From Candidatus Helarchaeota archaeon (GTDB taxonomy: Archaea; Asgardarchaeota; Lokiarchaeia; Helarchaeales; RDOG01), in assembly GCA_019058315.1 (NCBI GenBank), contig JAHPZH010000002.1, positions 1,187,910-1,251,909 on the forward strand: a stretch of DNA of 64,000 nucleotides, in the 5' to 3' direction. The notes under the pieces are model-generated. The model was not told where the DNA came from, ran no database searches, and saw only the letters and a program-made list of their open reading frames with translations. Shown here one piece after another: positions 29,891-39,994 of the stretch (within the stretch, counting starts at the first letter, position 1; the number at the start of each line of letters is the position of its first letter). Made by a program: the position numbers and the translations under genes.

Positions 29891-31660
29891 TTAAAGCCAT
29901 TCAGGTTTATCTAGATCAAGTTTCGAAAGTAATCTGTCCGTAGGAATTCCATCTATACTCCAGTTTCGACGCCTATAGTATGCTTCTAACTCCTCATCAA
30001 AATTTTTATTTTTTTCTAAAAATCTAGGCTGAATTGCATCATCTTTTCTTGATAATCCCGCCTCACGAATGCCATATAGTCTTTGGAGTGTAAATATTTT
30101 CTCACCAAGCATCCTAATTTCAATTGCTGAAAAATCCCATCCAGTTATTGCATTTAATATATCAATGATATCAGTAACGGTCATAAATCCTTGTGGCGCA
30201 ACACCAAATTTACATAATATTAAAGAATCGACAATAACGTTCCAATCTTGGTGTGTTTTTATAACATGTGCTTTGCTAGTTGTAATTTCTTGACCAAATT
30301 CTTTTATTGGCATAAATCTCGTAAAATGTGGTTGTCCTTGAAGGTGGTCCGCACCTCTTGAGCTTGTTGCATAAGCAAGATCCATTCCTAATCTCGGATC
30401 ATGTTGTGGAAGTTCTAATCCCTTTACATTCATTGCAAAATCTTTTGCTTTTCCTCCAATTTTTTCTGCTGCCTCTCTAATACCATTTGCTAAAGTGTCT
30501 CCTAATCCTTGCTTTTGAGCTATTTGCTTAAGTAAAGCAATTGCTTTTTTAGAGTCGCCCCATTTGAGTTCTTCAGAAATTAAACCCTCTTGATAGCATT
30601 CCATTGCAAAAGCTATAAGTCCTCCGCTTGAAATTGTATCTATTCCATAATCATTACATAACCAGTTTAACTCAATTAAATCTTCTAGATTTGAATTTAA
30701 TAGCATAGTACCTAGTGCACACATAGTTTCATATTCCGGACCGTGAACTAGTTCATCCCCTTTTCTTATAGTCCTCCCACATCCTATAATGCATCTATGA
30801 CAATAATATTGTTTTTCAAAATATTTTTTCCGCATCTCTTGAGCACTAATTTTTACATGATCTGCCCACCATCTGCTTTGCCAGTTTTGTATTCCTATAT
30901 TCATCATTAAGTGGGCTATCCCAAACATAGCACCAGTACCAAATTTCTTATAATTATCTATTAATATTTGATTGATGAAATCCTTGGATCTATCTGATGT
31001 TCTTTTAGTAAGCTCTTTAAGCTTTTCTGGATCATTTACTTCTGTTTTTTTATCTCCCTTTACCGTGATGATCTTCAGTTTTTTGGAGCCCATAACCGCT
31101 CCCATACCGGTCCGTCCCGCACTTCGTTCATCATTATCTATTATACTTGCAACTTTTACTAGATTTTCGCCAGCAGGTCCGATGGCGACAAATCTCTTGT
31201 CAATGTTCTTTTTTAAATGATAAATACCCTTACCCCAGTAATCTGAAGCATTGAGTAATTCAATATTTTCATTTTCAATTTTTATGTGTGTAGGTTTTTT
31301 CGCAATTCCTGAAATAATAATTCCATCAAAACCTGCTTTTTTTAATTCTGAACCCCAAAAACCGCCACAGCTAGCGAATCCCATTATTCCAGTTGCTGGC
31401 GATTTGGAAATAACTTCATAACGACCACTCATTACGGTATTTCCTGTAAGAGGACCTGTCATAAAAACTATTATGTTATCTGGACCTAAAGCATCACAAT
31501 TTCGAGGAGTTGAATCATATAGAATTTTTGTACCGACCCCTAATCCACCGATATAAGACTTTAAATCCTCTGATAATGCTTCCTGTTTTATTGATTCTTC
31601 GCTTAGGTTAATCCTTATTATTTTTCCTGCATAACCGTCCGACTTGCTCATTTCAATCAC
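29891..31660 (-). CDS. aor: Aldehyde ferredoxin oxidoreductase (tungsten/molybdenum pterin)
   Basis: GYAGKIIRINLSEESIKQE..., GLGVGTKILYD, YCHRCIIGCGRTIRKG, GADHLQGQPH. Confidence 0.93.
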   Translation of the reverse strand: MIEMSKSDGYAGKIIRINLSEESIKQEALSEDLKSYIGGLGVGTKILYDSTPRNCDALGPDNIIVFMTGPLTGNTVMSGRYEVISKSPATGIMGFASCGGFWGSELKKAGFDGIIISGIAKKPTHIKIENENIELLNASDYWGKGIYHLKKNIDKRFVAIGPAGENLVKVASIIDNDERSAGRTGMGAVMGSKKLKIITVKGDKKTEVNDPEKLKELTKRTSDRSKDFINQILIDNYKKFGTGAMFGIAHLMMNIGIQNWQSRWWADHVKISAQEMRKKYFEKQYYCHRCIIGCGRTIRKGDELVHGPEYETMCALGTMLLNSNLEDLIELNWLCNDYGIDTISSGGLIAFAMECYQEGLISEELKWGDSKKAIALLKQIAQKQGLGDTLANGIREAAEKIGGKAKDFAMNVKGLELPQHDPRLGMDLAYATSSRGADHLQGQPHFTRFMPIKEFGQEITTSKAHVIKTHQDWNVIVDSLILCKFGVAPQGFMTVTDIIDILNAITGWDFSAIEIRMLGEKIFTLQRLYGIREAGLSRKDDAIQPRFLEKNKNFDEELEAYYRRRNWSIDGIPTDRLLSKLDLDKPEWL

Positions 31661-31666
31661 ATGGAA

Positions 31667-32818
31667 CTAAAAGAGTCCAGATAAATAATCATATAAGAAT
31701 TCCATTATATCGGGAAGCTCATATTTCTTCTTAATTATTCCGTTTTCTATCCAATACTTGATTACTTTAGGTATTTCAAAGAAAGGATTTATTTCTGGAT
31801 ACCAACCATTTGGGAAATAGGTGGTTGATTTTTCCAAGATTCGCCACTGATTTGCGTTTTTCTTTGTAATTTCTTTAGCTTTTTGGTTCGAAAAACGATG
31901 ATGAGTCATCATATAAGAAGGATCCATTGGCATTTCAAATCCGCCCATCTCAATTCCCATTTCCTCCATCATAGTACCCACTGGTTCCATTCCTTCTAAT
32001 GATGGCATATTTTCCATAAGTCTGTCAACTTGTCTCATCATATTCTTTATAAAATCTTTACCTATTGAACGCTTAGGATTATAGAATCTACCATGAGTTT
32101 CTTGAGCGGTTAAATCTGCCAGATCACGCATTGTAACAGGATAATCATCAGATACAATGTATGATTGCCCAAATTCTCCACGTTCCATTAATAATAATGT
32201 TGCAGGCGCAATATCGAGAGGATGGACCAAATTTAATTTAAAAGATCCCTTCTCAACTTGAACAAATAGAATACCCATCGCCGCTATCTCGACAATTTCT
32301 TTGAACATATATCGATTTCTCTCATCATAAATTAAAGCGGGTTCTATAATTATCGATTTATTTGGAAGTTTTTTTAATGTTAAGTCAAATTCTTCTGCTT
32401 TAGTTCTAGTATAAGAATCTTCAAGAACTCGGGGTTTTTCTTCAGTTATTGCAACATCATCTTCCGTTCCACCATGAAGTGCAGCTGTTGCGATAGTAAC
32501 CCAAACCTTGACTTTATCTCCTAATAAATTAATTAGATTTTCAGTTCCTTCTATATGAACTTTCTTATGAAGTTCTGTTGCAGTTATGTCTATAACACCA
32601 GCACAATGAATAACTCCATCAAGATCAATTTCTCCTAATGGTTTAATGGATTCCTTATCTGAAATATCTGCCTTTATGAATTTTTTATCTGGATAATCTG
32701 GCTCACGAATATCTGTATGATATACATCATAACCCCATTCACGTCCAATTTTTACAAGTGCCGCACCAAACGAACCTGCGCTACCAGTTACCAATATAGT
32801 TTTTCCCAATAATATCAT
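31667..32818 (-). CDS. NAD-dependent epimerase/dehydratase-like (extended SDR)
   Basis: ILVTGSAGSFGAALVKIGREWGYDV, DLDGVIHCAGVID, DSYTRTKAEEFDL. Confidence 0.8.
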   Translation of the reverse strand: MILLGKTILVTGSAGSFGAALVKIGREWGYDVYHTDIREPDYPDKKFIKADISDKESIKPLGEIDLDGVIHCAGVIDITATELHKKVHIEGTENLINLLGDKVKVWVTIATAALHGGTEDDVAITEEKPRVLEDSYTRTKAEEFDLTLKKLPNKSIIIEPALIYDERNRYMFKEIVEIAAMGILFVQVEKGSFKLNLVHPLDIAPATLLLMERGEFGQSYIVSDDYPVTMRDLADLTAQETHGRFYNPKRSIGKDFIKNMMRQVDRLMENMPSLEGMEPVGTMMEEMGIEMGGFEMPMDPSYMMTHHRFSNQKAKEITKKNANQWRILEKSTTYFPNGWYPEINPFFEIPKVIKYWIENGIIKKKYELPDIMEFLYDYLSGLF

Positions 32819-33094
32819 CTCACTTTAAATTTCTAAATATTCTATTATTTCTTTAAAATCAAATTAAATTTCATTAGAATTAGTATAAAAACTATTATTA
32901 TATTATATTTTACAAATAAAAATTATTTTATAAATTAAAAATATTTGTGAATCATTTTTCTAACTGTGTGAAGAATAAGTATCTTTTTACAAGAAAATTC
33001 TGATTTTTAATAAAAAAAGGAAAAAATAAATTATTGTGCTTCTTTCTTCTTATATTGACTATGTATGTTGCATTTACCTTTATTATTTCACTTA

Positions 33095-34723
33095 TTACCC
33101 CATGATAATTAATAGCAATATTAATAATAGTATAAAATTCCAATCTATTCCATCATCAGAAGGAACCGTATTATCAAATGTAACCTGTGAAGTAGAATTG
33201 TAAAAATTCGGACAGCCAGCATATGATACTTTGATTGGTATTAATGTATTGGGTAATGATGTTAAGTTATAGCTAATATAAGCCATTCCGTTAATGTCAG
33301 TATTATTGGACCCTAATGGATTCCAAGCTCCTCCGTAATATGCCTCAAATTGCAAAGTAACATTATATAGACTCCAATCATCTTGTTCTTTTATTTCTGC
33401 CATTATAGTCTCATTAGCTGTGGGATTTATTCCAAGAGGCAAGATGGTTATATTCGTAGGCTCCCTACAATTTTGTAGTGTAGGATCTCCAAATAGATTC
33501 GTTCCTTCGGTATAATTTTCCCATTGTTGCATCCAATTATTTCCCATCCACTGCCAATATGTTGGAAAAGGTTCTCTAAAACCTGTCGGATAGTTACTGG
33601 TTTTATAGCCTCTTAAATGCATTTCTCTCCATGCATCACCAATTGAATCTCCGCCCGAAAGATCCAAATAGAAGTCGTGTGTTCCATACCAAAATCCTCC
33701 TTCTCTTGCACATGAAATCGAAACTTGTCCATTTGTATTGCCGAATATGTACCATCCCCCAAGATAATTTAGGTAAGTAAAATTTCCAGCCTTGCAATTG
33801 TAAAGATTGAAAAATTCCGCATTTTTTTGAGTATTATTTATCTCCGACCAAGTAATCGTGAGTAGAGAAGGCTTAATTTGATGTGCATCTGGCCAACTAT
33901 GCACACAACCCCAAAACCATTCATAATCTAAAGTGAGGTTTGCAAGGTAGTTAGGTTTATCAGTTAGCGGAGGGATTATAGTATTGTTAAATAGAGTGCG
34001 ATTTGCAATAGGATATAACTCACCAAGGCAAGCATCAAGTTGAAATGAATAAGGAAATACTGCCCAATCATCATCCATCCATAAAAGTCCTCTTTGAGCT
34101 CCTCTAGAACCCACATTTCTTATTAAATGATTTCTGGCAAAATAATCTATATATAAGTTAACTTCATTTACTAATTTACTTGCATCTATCCTAGAAACCC
34201 AAATTTCGGGTCCCTTATTACTTGCCGTCGTATTTAAAGTATCTGCTGTGTTATTTCCGTCGAGATCTTGGAAATCACCGTCTAGATCCATATAATAATA
34301 ATCCCATGGGAATCTAAACCATTTTGGACCTGGACATAGATATACATGCTCATAGAAAAATGCCGGTACACTTCCAACTAAAATTGCACCTCTAAGTCCG
34401 ATATTTTGATAAGTATTATTGAGAAAATTTCGGACTTGAGAATGATTCCAGGAATTGGGAAATACTTTTAAAGACACGTTGCATTTAAGACCCGTTTTTA
34501 TGTCTTGCATAAATGTTAATAATTCGTTATAAATTGAATTATTTAATGTTGTATTTACTAGAATCATCACAGTATTGTCAGATATACCACCTTGACTCGT
34601 AGTTAAGTCTGAATTATCGTTTGTTTTTGGAATAGAGGAATATAATTGTATACTTTCTATATTCAACAGTGGAAGTAAAGTCATTGAAATCAGTAAGAAC
34701 GAAATGAGATATTTTCTATTCAT
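33095..34723 (-). CDS. Secreted peptidase C25 (gingipain-like, clan CD) family candidate with signal peptide and C-terminal TM
   Basis: N-term MNRKYLISFLLISMTLLPLLN; GAILVGSVPAFFY; WGCVHSWPDAH (candidate His), FFNLYNCKAGNFTY (candidate Cys), GTNLFGDPTL; C-term ILLLILLLIIMG. Confidence 0.65.
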   Translation of the reverse strand: MNRKYLISFLLISMTLLPLLNIESIQLYSSIPKTNDNSDLTTSQGGISDNTVMILVNTTLNNSIYNELLTFMQDIKTGLKCNVSLKVFPNSWNHSQVRNFLNNTYQNIGLRGAILVGSVPAFFYEHVYLCPGPKWFRFPWDYYYMDLDGDFQDLDGNNTADTLNTTASNKGPEIWVSRIDASKLVNEVNLYIDYFARNHLIRNVGSRGAQRGLLWMDDDWAVFPYSFQLDACLGELYPIANRTLFNNTIIPPLTDKPNYLANLTLDYEWFWGCVHSWPDAHQIKPSLLTITWSEINNTQKNAEFFNLYNCKAGNFTYLNYLGGWYIFGNTNGQVSISCAREGGFWYGTHDFYLDLSGGDSIGDAWREMHLRGYKTSNYPTGFREPFPTYWQWMGNNWMQQWENYTEGTNLFGDPTLQNCREPTNITILPLGINPTANETIMAEIKEQDDWSLYNVTLQFEAYYGGAWNPLGSNNTDINGMAYISYNLTSLPNTLIPIKVSYAGCPNFYNSTSQVTFDNTVPSDDGIDWNFILLLILLLIIMG

Positions 34724-34905
34724 AGATTTGTCTCCAAACTATTTAGAATACAATATATAATCGGTAGCTATATTAATGTTTCAATAGTTAAAAAATCTTC
34801 AAAGAAATAAAGTCTTAGAGAAAAATATAATGCCTTTTTAAAAATAGAAACAAAATATAATTGCAGAAAAACTAATTAAAATAAATTTGGCTAAAAATAA
34901 GATAA

Positions 34906-36048
34906 TTATCTTGTTATTATTAGGTTATCTAATTCTTCTAACATTTTTTTTATTTTAGGTTTTTCAAAATGTTTTCTGGCTGGCTCTAGAAGTGCGATTA
35001 ATTTATTTACGACTGCATTTTTTAAATCCATAGGATGTAATTGTTTCTCTAGAAACGCTTTTTCCAATTCGTCATAAGAATAATAAGTTATATCTCCACC
35101 AAATTTTTCAGGTCTTTCAATTAAAAGTTCTGATTTTTTCTCTCTGAAAATCAAGCGTTTAACCCAATCTAAAATTGGATTAAATTCTATTTCACCTTCT
35201 GGACAAAATGCGTTTTTGATTTTCCTTTTTATTTCTTTTGGTGAATCGTGTATAAATATACATGTATCGGGTTTAGATTTGCTCATTTTTAAAGAAGACC
35301 ATAATTCTTGTACCTGATCTTTGGGTATAGGCCAGATAGGTGGTTTTCCAAGACCAAGTATTAAAGGATGATGAACCGCTATAGGTTTTATTTTATTACC
35401 TTCCTCATCCATAAGTGGTTTTAATTTTAATTTTAAGGCTACCTCTCTAGCAATAACTTGTGCTTTTCTTTGGTCCGAACCAGCGTGAGGTAAAGAAACT
35501 CCTTGAATAAAAATGTCGGCTACTTGCATGGGTGGATAAAGTAATTTGGCGAAATCTAAAGAACCTCCTTCCTTTCTACCCATGATTGTAATAGATCTTT
35601 TAATCCTTGCAAGGGTTGTATTTTTACTAATTTCAATCATAGTTGCCCAAAAATCATCATTATTATGATATAATTCGGATCCTAATACAAATTTTAATTT
35701 ATCAGGATTTCCGCCTAAACATTCTAAGCTGGCTTTCATTCCCTCTTTAAAATAACCAACCCCGACTCTCTTTATTGTTTCCATATCTCCTCCAAGTTTA
35801 TCATTAATCCAACTATGCCAGTCTGCAAGAAAAATAGATACATCTACACCTGCATCCATAAAATCTTTAATTTTGTTCATACACATTATTCCAGTCCCTA
35901 AATGTATTTTTCCAGAGATTTCAAAGCCAATATAATGTTTAAAATGATGACCGGCATCTAAGAGAATTTTTAAATCTTTTTCAGTCAAAACTTCTTCAGT
36001 ATTCCTCGTAATTAGATCAAATTTTTTTTGCACATCCAATTTTATCAT
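34906..36048 (-). CDS. tyrS: Tyrosyl-tRNA synthetase, archaeal type
   Basis: HYIGFEISGKIHLG (HIGH-region), FLADWHSWINDKLGG, LPHAGSDQRK, LKMSKSKPDTCIF (KMSKS). Confidence 0.9.
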   Translation of the reverse strand: MIKLDVQKKFDLITRNTEEVLTEKDLKILLDAGHHFKHYIGFEISGKIHLGTGIMCMNKIKDFMDAGVDVSIFLADWHSWINDKLGGDMETIKRVGVGYFKEGMKASLECLGGNPDKLKFVLGSELYHNNDDFWATMIEISKNTTLARIKRSITIMGRKEGGSLDFAKLLYPPMQVADIFIQGVSLPHAGSDQRKAQVIAREVALKLKLKPLMDEEGNKIKPIAVHHPLILGLGKPPIWPIPKDQVQELWSSLKMSKSKPDTCIFIHDSPKEIKRKIKNAFCPEGEIEFNPILDWVKRLIFREKKSELLIERPEKFGGDITYYSYDELEKAFLEKQLHPMDLKNAVVNKLIALLEPARKHFEKPKIKKMLEELDNLIITR

Positions 36049-36133
36049 CCCTTATAGCTTTATGAAATACAAAATTTATTCCTAGTATTATATTTCCAAT
36101 TTTCTAGGATATAATATAAGTATTTATAGAAGA

Positions 36134-36319
36134 TTAAATAATTGTATAAAAATCTGGCTTATCATGAGATATTTCCCATTCATATCCACAATATGCACAT
36201 TGAATTCTTCTTTTTTGTTGATTTTGCTCTAAGATTATTAAATTAGGTGGAGTTAAATATTTTGCACAATTAGGACATTGAACTGGTCCTCTTTCAATTG
36301 GAAAAATTACTCGTGCCAT
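36134..36319 (-). CDS. Small zinc-ribbon protein
   Basis: CPNCAKYL...CAYCGYEW, two CxxC pairs in 61 aa. Confidence 0.6.
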   Translation of the reverse strand: MARVIFPIERGPVQCPNCAKYLTPPNLIILEQNQQKRRIQCAYCGYEWEISHDKPDFYTII

Positions 36320-36373
36320 AATATCACTTAAAAAAATAATAGTTAAAAGTTTTGGAAAAATTAAAAATAGATA

Positions 36374-36964
36374 TTATTCTTCTATCTTTTCTTTTATTTC
36401 ATATCGTTTTCTGTTTGTAAAAACTTGCATAATATCCCGATAGGATTGAACAGTTTTTTCTCTTAAATCCTTTGTTCTATCAACAAGATTATAGAAAACG
36501 AGTTCAGGTCGTCTTATATATTTTATAAAACTATTAAGTGGATCGAATGAAATCTCACTTTTCTTAGTTTCTGGGGTTACTAAACCATATTGGTTTCCAA
36601 TAATCTCATCTATTGGAAAATCATCAAAGTCAGAAATTTTCCCTGAAAAATATTTCAACTGTGTTTTATATTTTTCAATAAATTGTTCTCCAATAATTTT
36701 AAGAACATTTCGTGTTAATTCGCTGTCATCAGTTTTTGGGGTTATTCCTACCACAATAATTGGTGGGATTTTATAAAAAATAATCTTTGATTCATTAAGA
36801 ATTATTTCCTGGATTGATTCATTTTTAGTTTCTTGACTTAAATCTTCCATAGCTTTTAAAAAACCAACAAATATAATATCCTCTTTGACGGGGATTGAAG
36901 TATATTTCCTAATGAATAAGCTAATTCCCGAATCGTTATTAATAATGTGTATGCTCTCTAACAT
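36374..36964 (-). CDS. Longin-like domain protein
   Basis: IHIINNDSGISLFIRKYTSIPVKEDIIFVGFLKAMEDLSQE...KIIFYKIPPIIVVGITPKTDDSELTRNVLKIIGEQFIEKYKTQL; alternating strand/helix pattern as in 37333-38088. Confidence 0.5.
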   Translation of the reverse strand: MLESIHIINNDSGISLFIRKYTSIPVKEDIIFVGFLKAMEDLSQETKNESIQEIILNESKIIFYKIPPIIVVGITPKTDDSELTRNVLKIIGEQFIEKYKTQLKYFSGKISDFDDFPIDEIIGNQYGLVTPETKKSEISFDPLNSFIKYIRRPELVFYNLVDRTKDLREKTVQSYRDIMQVFTNRKRYEIKEKIEE

Positions 36965-37332
36965 GTTGTACCAAAACTTTAGAATTACTTTTTTATATTT
37001 TTATTTTCAAGATTTTTTGTTTTCTGTTAAAAATCTAGATTAATTTTTATAAAAAAAAGAAAAAGTTTATTACTTAAATATATTCTTATCGGTAAAACAG
37101 TTAATTCAAATAAGAAATCCACTATAAATTCATTTTTCTTTTGAGAATTTCATAAAAATATTTTTATTTTTCTCCATTTTTTTAGCGATACTTAAAATAT
37201 ACTGATAAAAATCAGAAGAAATTTTATACTCAATTGAAATTTACTTAATTTTTTCCGACATTTTTAAATAATTCAAAACATCTAATAATTATTTAATAAC
37301 AATTCTTGAAATAAATTTGAAAGTGCTCTCCT

Positions 37333-38088
37333 TTGTATTACGATATTTACATCTTAGAAAGTAAAGGCACTTGCGTTTATCACCAACAATTCTCCGAATT
37401 AAAAGACCGGAGGGTAGGTCCGGATTTAATTTCGGGATTTTTTTCTGCTATGTGCTTATTCTCAAAGGAATTAATTAATAAAAAGCCTGAAATAATGGAA
37501 ATTGAAGATGTAAGATTAGTTTTTAATGAATATAAAGATCATATTTTTGTAGCAATTATTGATGAAAATGAAAGCATCGCCCAAGTTCAAGAACTCCTTA
37601 GTAAAATAAGTCAAAAATTTTTTCAAAATTATGGTACTTACTTAGAAAAGTGGGATAGAGACGTTGAACTTTTTAGAGGTTTTGAAAAACAAGTTGAATT
37701 GATTATAATTAAAGCAGACATTGACAGGATAATGCTAATTGAAAAATTAGAGAATTTATTAGACTTAAAAGATGAAAAAATTGACGGAATATTAATCCTA
37801 ACGTCTAGAGGCGATGCAATGCTTTCAAGTATTACAAATGAAAAAATTAAACAATATATAGTAAAACTTATAGAAAATAATTGGAGATCGGGAATTCTTT
37901 CTGGCCAAATGATTATTAGAATGAATGATCAATATGTTCTTATTGAACAACTCTCTGATTTCCTTATGGGTGCTATATTGATGCAAAATCATATTTCGAT
38001 TGATCGTTCTAGAGAAATTTGTAAAGTATTATTTATAAATTTAAAAGAACAAGTAAAGAAAAAAATTGAGAGCGTATCTGAAATTTAA
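37333..38088 (+). CDS. Longin-like domain protein with roadblock-like C-terminus
   Basis: IYILESKGTCVYHQQF...GPDLISGFFSAMCLFSKELI...HIFVAIIDE; C-term KIDGILILTSRGDAMLSSI resembles the roadblock/LC7 start. Confidence 0.5.
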   Translation: MYYDIYILESKGTCVYHQQFSELKDRRVGPDLISGFFSAMCLFSKELINKKPEIMEIEDVRLVFNEYKDHIFVAIIDENESIAQVQELLSKISQKFFQNYGTYLEKWDRDVELFRGFEKQVELIIIKADIDRIMLIEKLENLLDLKDEKIDGILILTSRGDAMLSSITNEKIKQYIVKLIENNWRSGILSGQMIIRMNDQYVLIEQLSDFLMGAILMQNHISIDRSREICKVLFINLKEQVKKKIESVSEI

Positions 38089-38118
38089 TTTTGAAGTTTA
38101 TTTTAATTAATTTTGATT

Positions 38119-39243
38119 TTACAATTTTTTAATTACTTTTTTTCCTTTTTCTAACTCAATCACACCAGAATTTCTTATAATTTTTGCGTTTTCTCGTCTT
38201 TCCTCTTCAGTTTCCCAACAAACTAATTGACAAAAACCACAAGTTACTCGAAATTCTTCAGCAGGTTTTACTTCCTTAGAAAAACCCAATTGTGTATCTG
38301 TGGCAAGTCGCAGGACATTTTGAGCTTTTTCTCCTCCTGCTAATATATAGTTGACAAATGTTTGCTGCACTATCTTTTCGGCCTCTTTATCATCGTCAGG
38401 GATTTCAATCCTCCATGGAGACCATGTCGACCAACTCTTAAACTTAGATTGACCCGTAAATGCACCACAAGAAAGAATACATTTAGCTAAAGTATGTTTT
38501 TTACCAATAGTTTCTTCAATATCCCCAATTTTTACAGTTTGGGTTTCACTACTATCAAAAAATTGCGCTTGACATGCCGAAACACAGACCTTACATTTAC
38601 TACATGGATTAGTCTCTAAATAAGGATCAGGCTTTAACTTGGCATTTGTAACAACAGATCCGAGATATATTCTGGCTCCGTATTTTGGTGTCATTAAGTT
38701 TCCACTCCATCCCAACCTACCAAGACCACATGCAACACCTACATATCGATGAGATATTTTAGGAGTCAAATCCAAATTAAAAACTTTCATACCACCCCGC
38801 TTCATGGCTTGAATCATAGGATTTTCTGGTTCATTTTGTGCTAATTTAATCAATTGCTCTAATTGTTTGATTTGTTTCTTACCCCTTCTTTTAATCTTGC
38901 GATAATCCATATTAACTTCACAATTAACTGCTTCGTAACCTTTTGACTCCAAAAAATCCTTTATAGCATTTCCAATGTCTTCAATTTTATGGTATGTCTC
39001 TCCTTCAGTCAGACTCATCGCTTTTTGTGCTGAAAAGTCAGTTTTTTGTAAAAAATTACGAATTATTTTCTTATCTATTGGAACAATAAATCCGATTACT
39101 GATTCAGCATTCGGTAGTATATATGTAGGGTCAGAACAGTCTATTAACCTTTCTTTCGAAGTTATACCAACTGCTGCAGCTCCAGCTTTTTTTGCTACTT
39201 CTTTTATTTCATCTTCTAAACTTGTCTGTTTAAGTTCAGTCAA
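38119..39243 (-). CDS. QueG/reductive dehalogenase-like 4Fe-4S protein
   Basis: CSKCKVCVSACQAQFF, KCILSCGAF, CGFCQLVCW; YVGVACGLGRLGWSGNLMTPKYGARIYLGSVVTN. Confidence 0.7.
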   Translation of the reverse strand: MTELKQTSLEDEIKEVAKKAGAAAVGITSKERLIDCSDPTYILPNAESVIGFIVPIDKKIIRNFLQKTDFSAQKAMSLTEGETYHKIEDIGNAIKDFLESKGYEAVNCEVNMDYRKIKRRGKKQIKQLEQLIKLAQNEPENPMIQAMKRGGMKVFNLDLTPKISHRYVGVACGLGRLGWSGNLMTPKYGARIYLGSVVTNAKLKPDPYLETNPCSKCKVCVSACQAQFFDSSETQTVKIGDIEETIGKKHTLAKCILSCGAFTGQSKFKSWSTWSPWRIEIPDDDKEAEKIVQQTFVNYILAGGEKAQNVLRLATDTQLGFSKEVKPAEEFRVTCGFCQLVCWETEEERRENAKIIRNSGVIELEKGKKVIKKL

Positions 39244-39381
39244 ATTAAATCTCCTACTATTAAATTTTTAAGGAAAAATGAGTCTTAATGGTAAAATTGA
39301 TTTTAAATATAATAATATTTCATAGGAATTCTAATAAGTAAAAAGAAATTAGAAAAATAAAAAAAAAGGAAGGGGTTAAGT

Positions 39382-39603
39382 TTAAATGCTTTGTAATGCG
39401 ATTTTAATATCTTCTTTAGAAACAGTTTTTCTTTTTGCATGTTTTGTTAGTTCAAGTGCTTTTTTAGTAATGGTAATGGCTGTATCTTGTAGCCAATCCA
39501 TCAAAGCTGTGATAGCATCTGCGCTTACAATGTTTGCATCAGCTTCTACTTTCATTAATCTTCTTAAAGCAGTTTTGGTTATAACTTTAGCTTTTTTTGC
39601 CAT
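39382..39603 (-). CDS. Archaeal histone
   Basis: MAKKAKVITKTALRRLMKVEADANIVSADAITALMDWLQDTAITITKKALELTKHAKRKTVSKEDIKIALQSI, histone fold. Confidence 0.9.
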   Translation of the reverse strand: MAKKAKVITKTALRRLMKVEADANIVSADAITALMDWLQDTAITITKKALELTKHAKRKTVSKEDIKIALQSI

Positions 39604-39789
39604 ATTTCAAACCTCAAAAAAATTATTTTTAATCAAAAATTATGGATTTTTTTAAGTCCAAAATTTTTTTAGTACAAAATCTTTTGTATAAGATTTGTCT
39701 AATGAGAAAAAAAGGCTAAACTCATATATAAATCATTCGATCTCAATTTTAGAATTTGGATTTCCGACAAATTTTTTAATGATATTTTT

Positions 39790-39918
39790 TTAGATGAAAT
39801 GATTTTTGTCGGTTTCTTCCTCATGAAACGCGGTTAAAAATATTATACCTAATATGACTAAAGTGATTCCCAATATTTGAAAAATTATTAATTTTTCATC
39901 AAATAACAAATTTATCCC
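39790..39918 (-). pseudogene. Remnant of an EamA/DMT-type transporter C-terminus
   Basis: Reverse strand reads GINLLFDEKLIIFQILGITLVILGIIFLTAFHEEETDKNHFI*, like the last EamA helix; an in-frame stop precedes it and no intact ORF exists upstream. Confidence 0.5.
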
Positions 39919-39994
39919 TTAAAGAACTAATATCATCTAAATCAATAAACAATAATTGTTTAAAAATATGAAAGCTGTAATGTAAAATTTTAAA

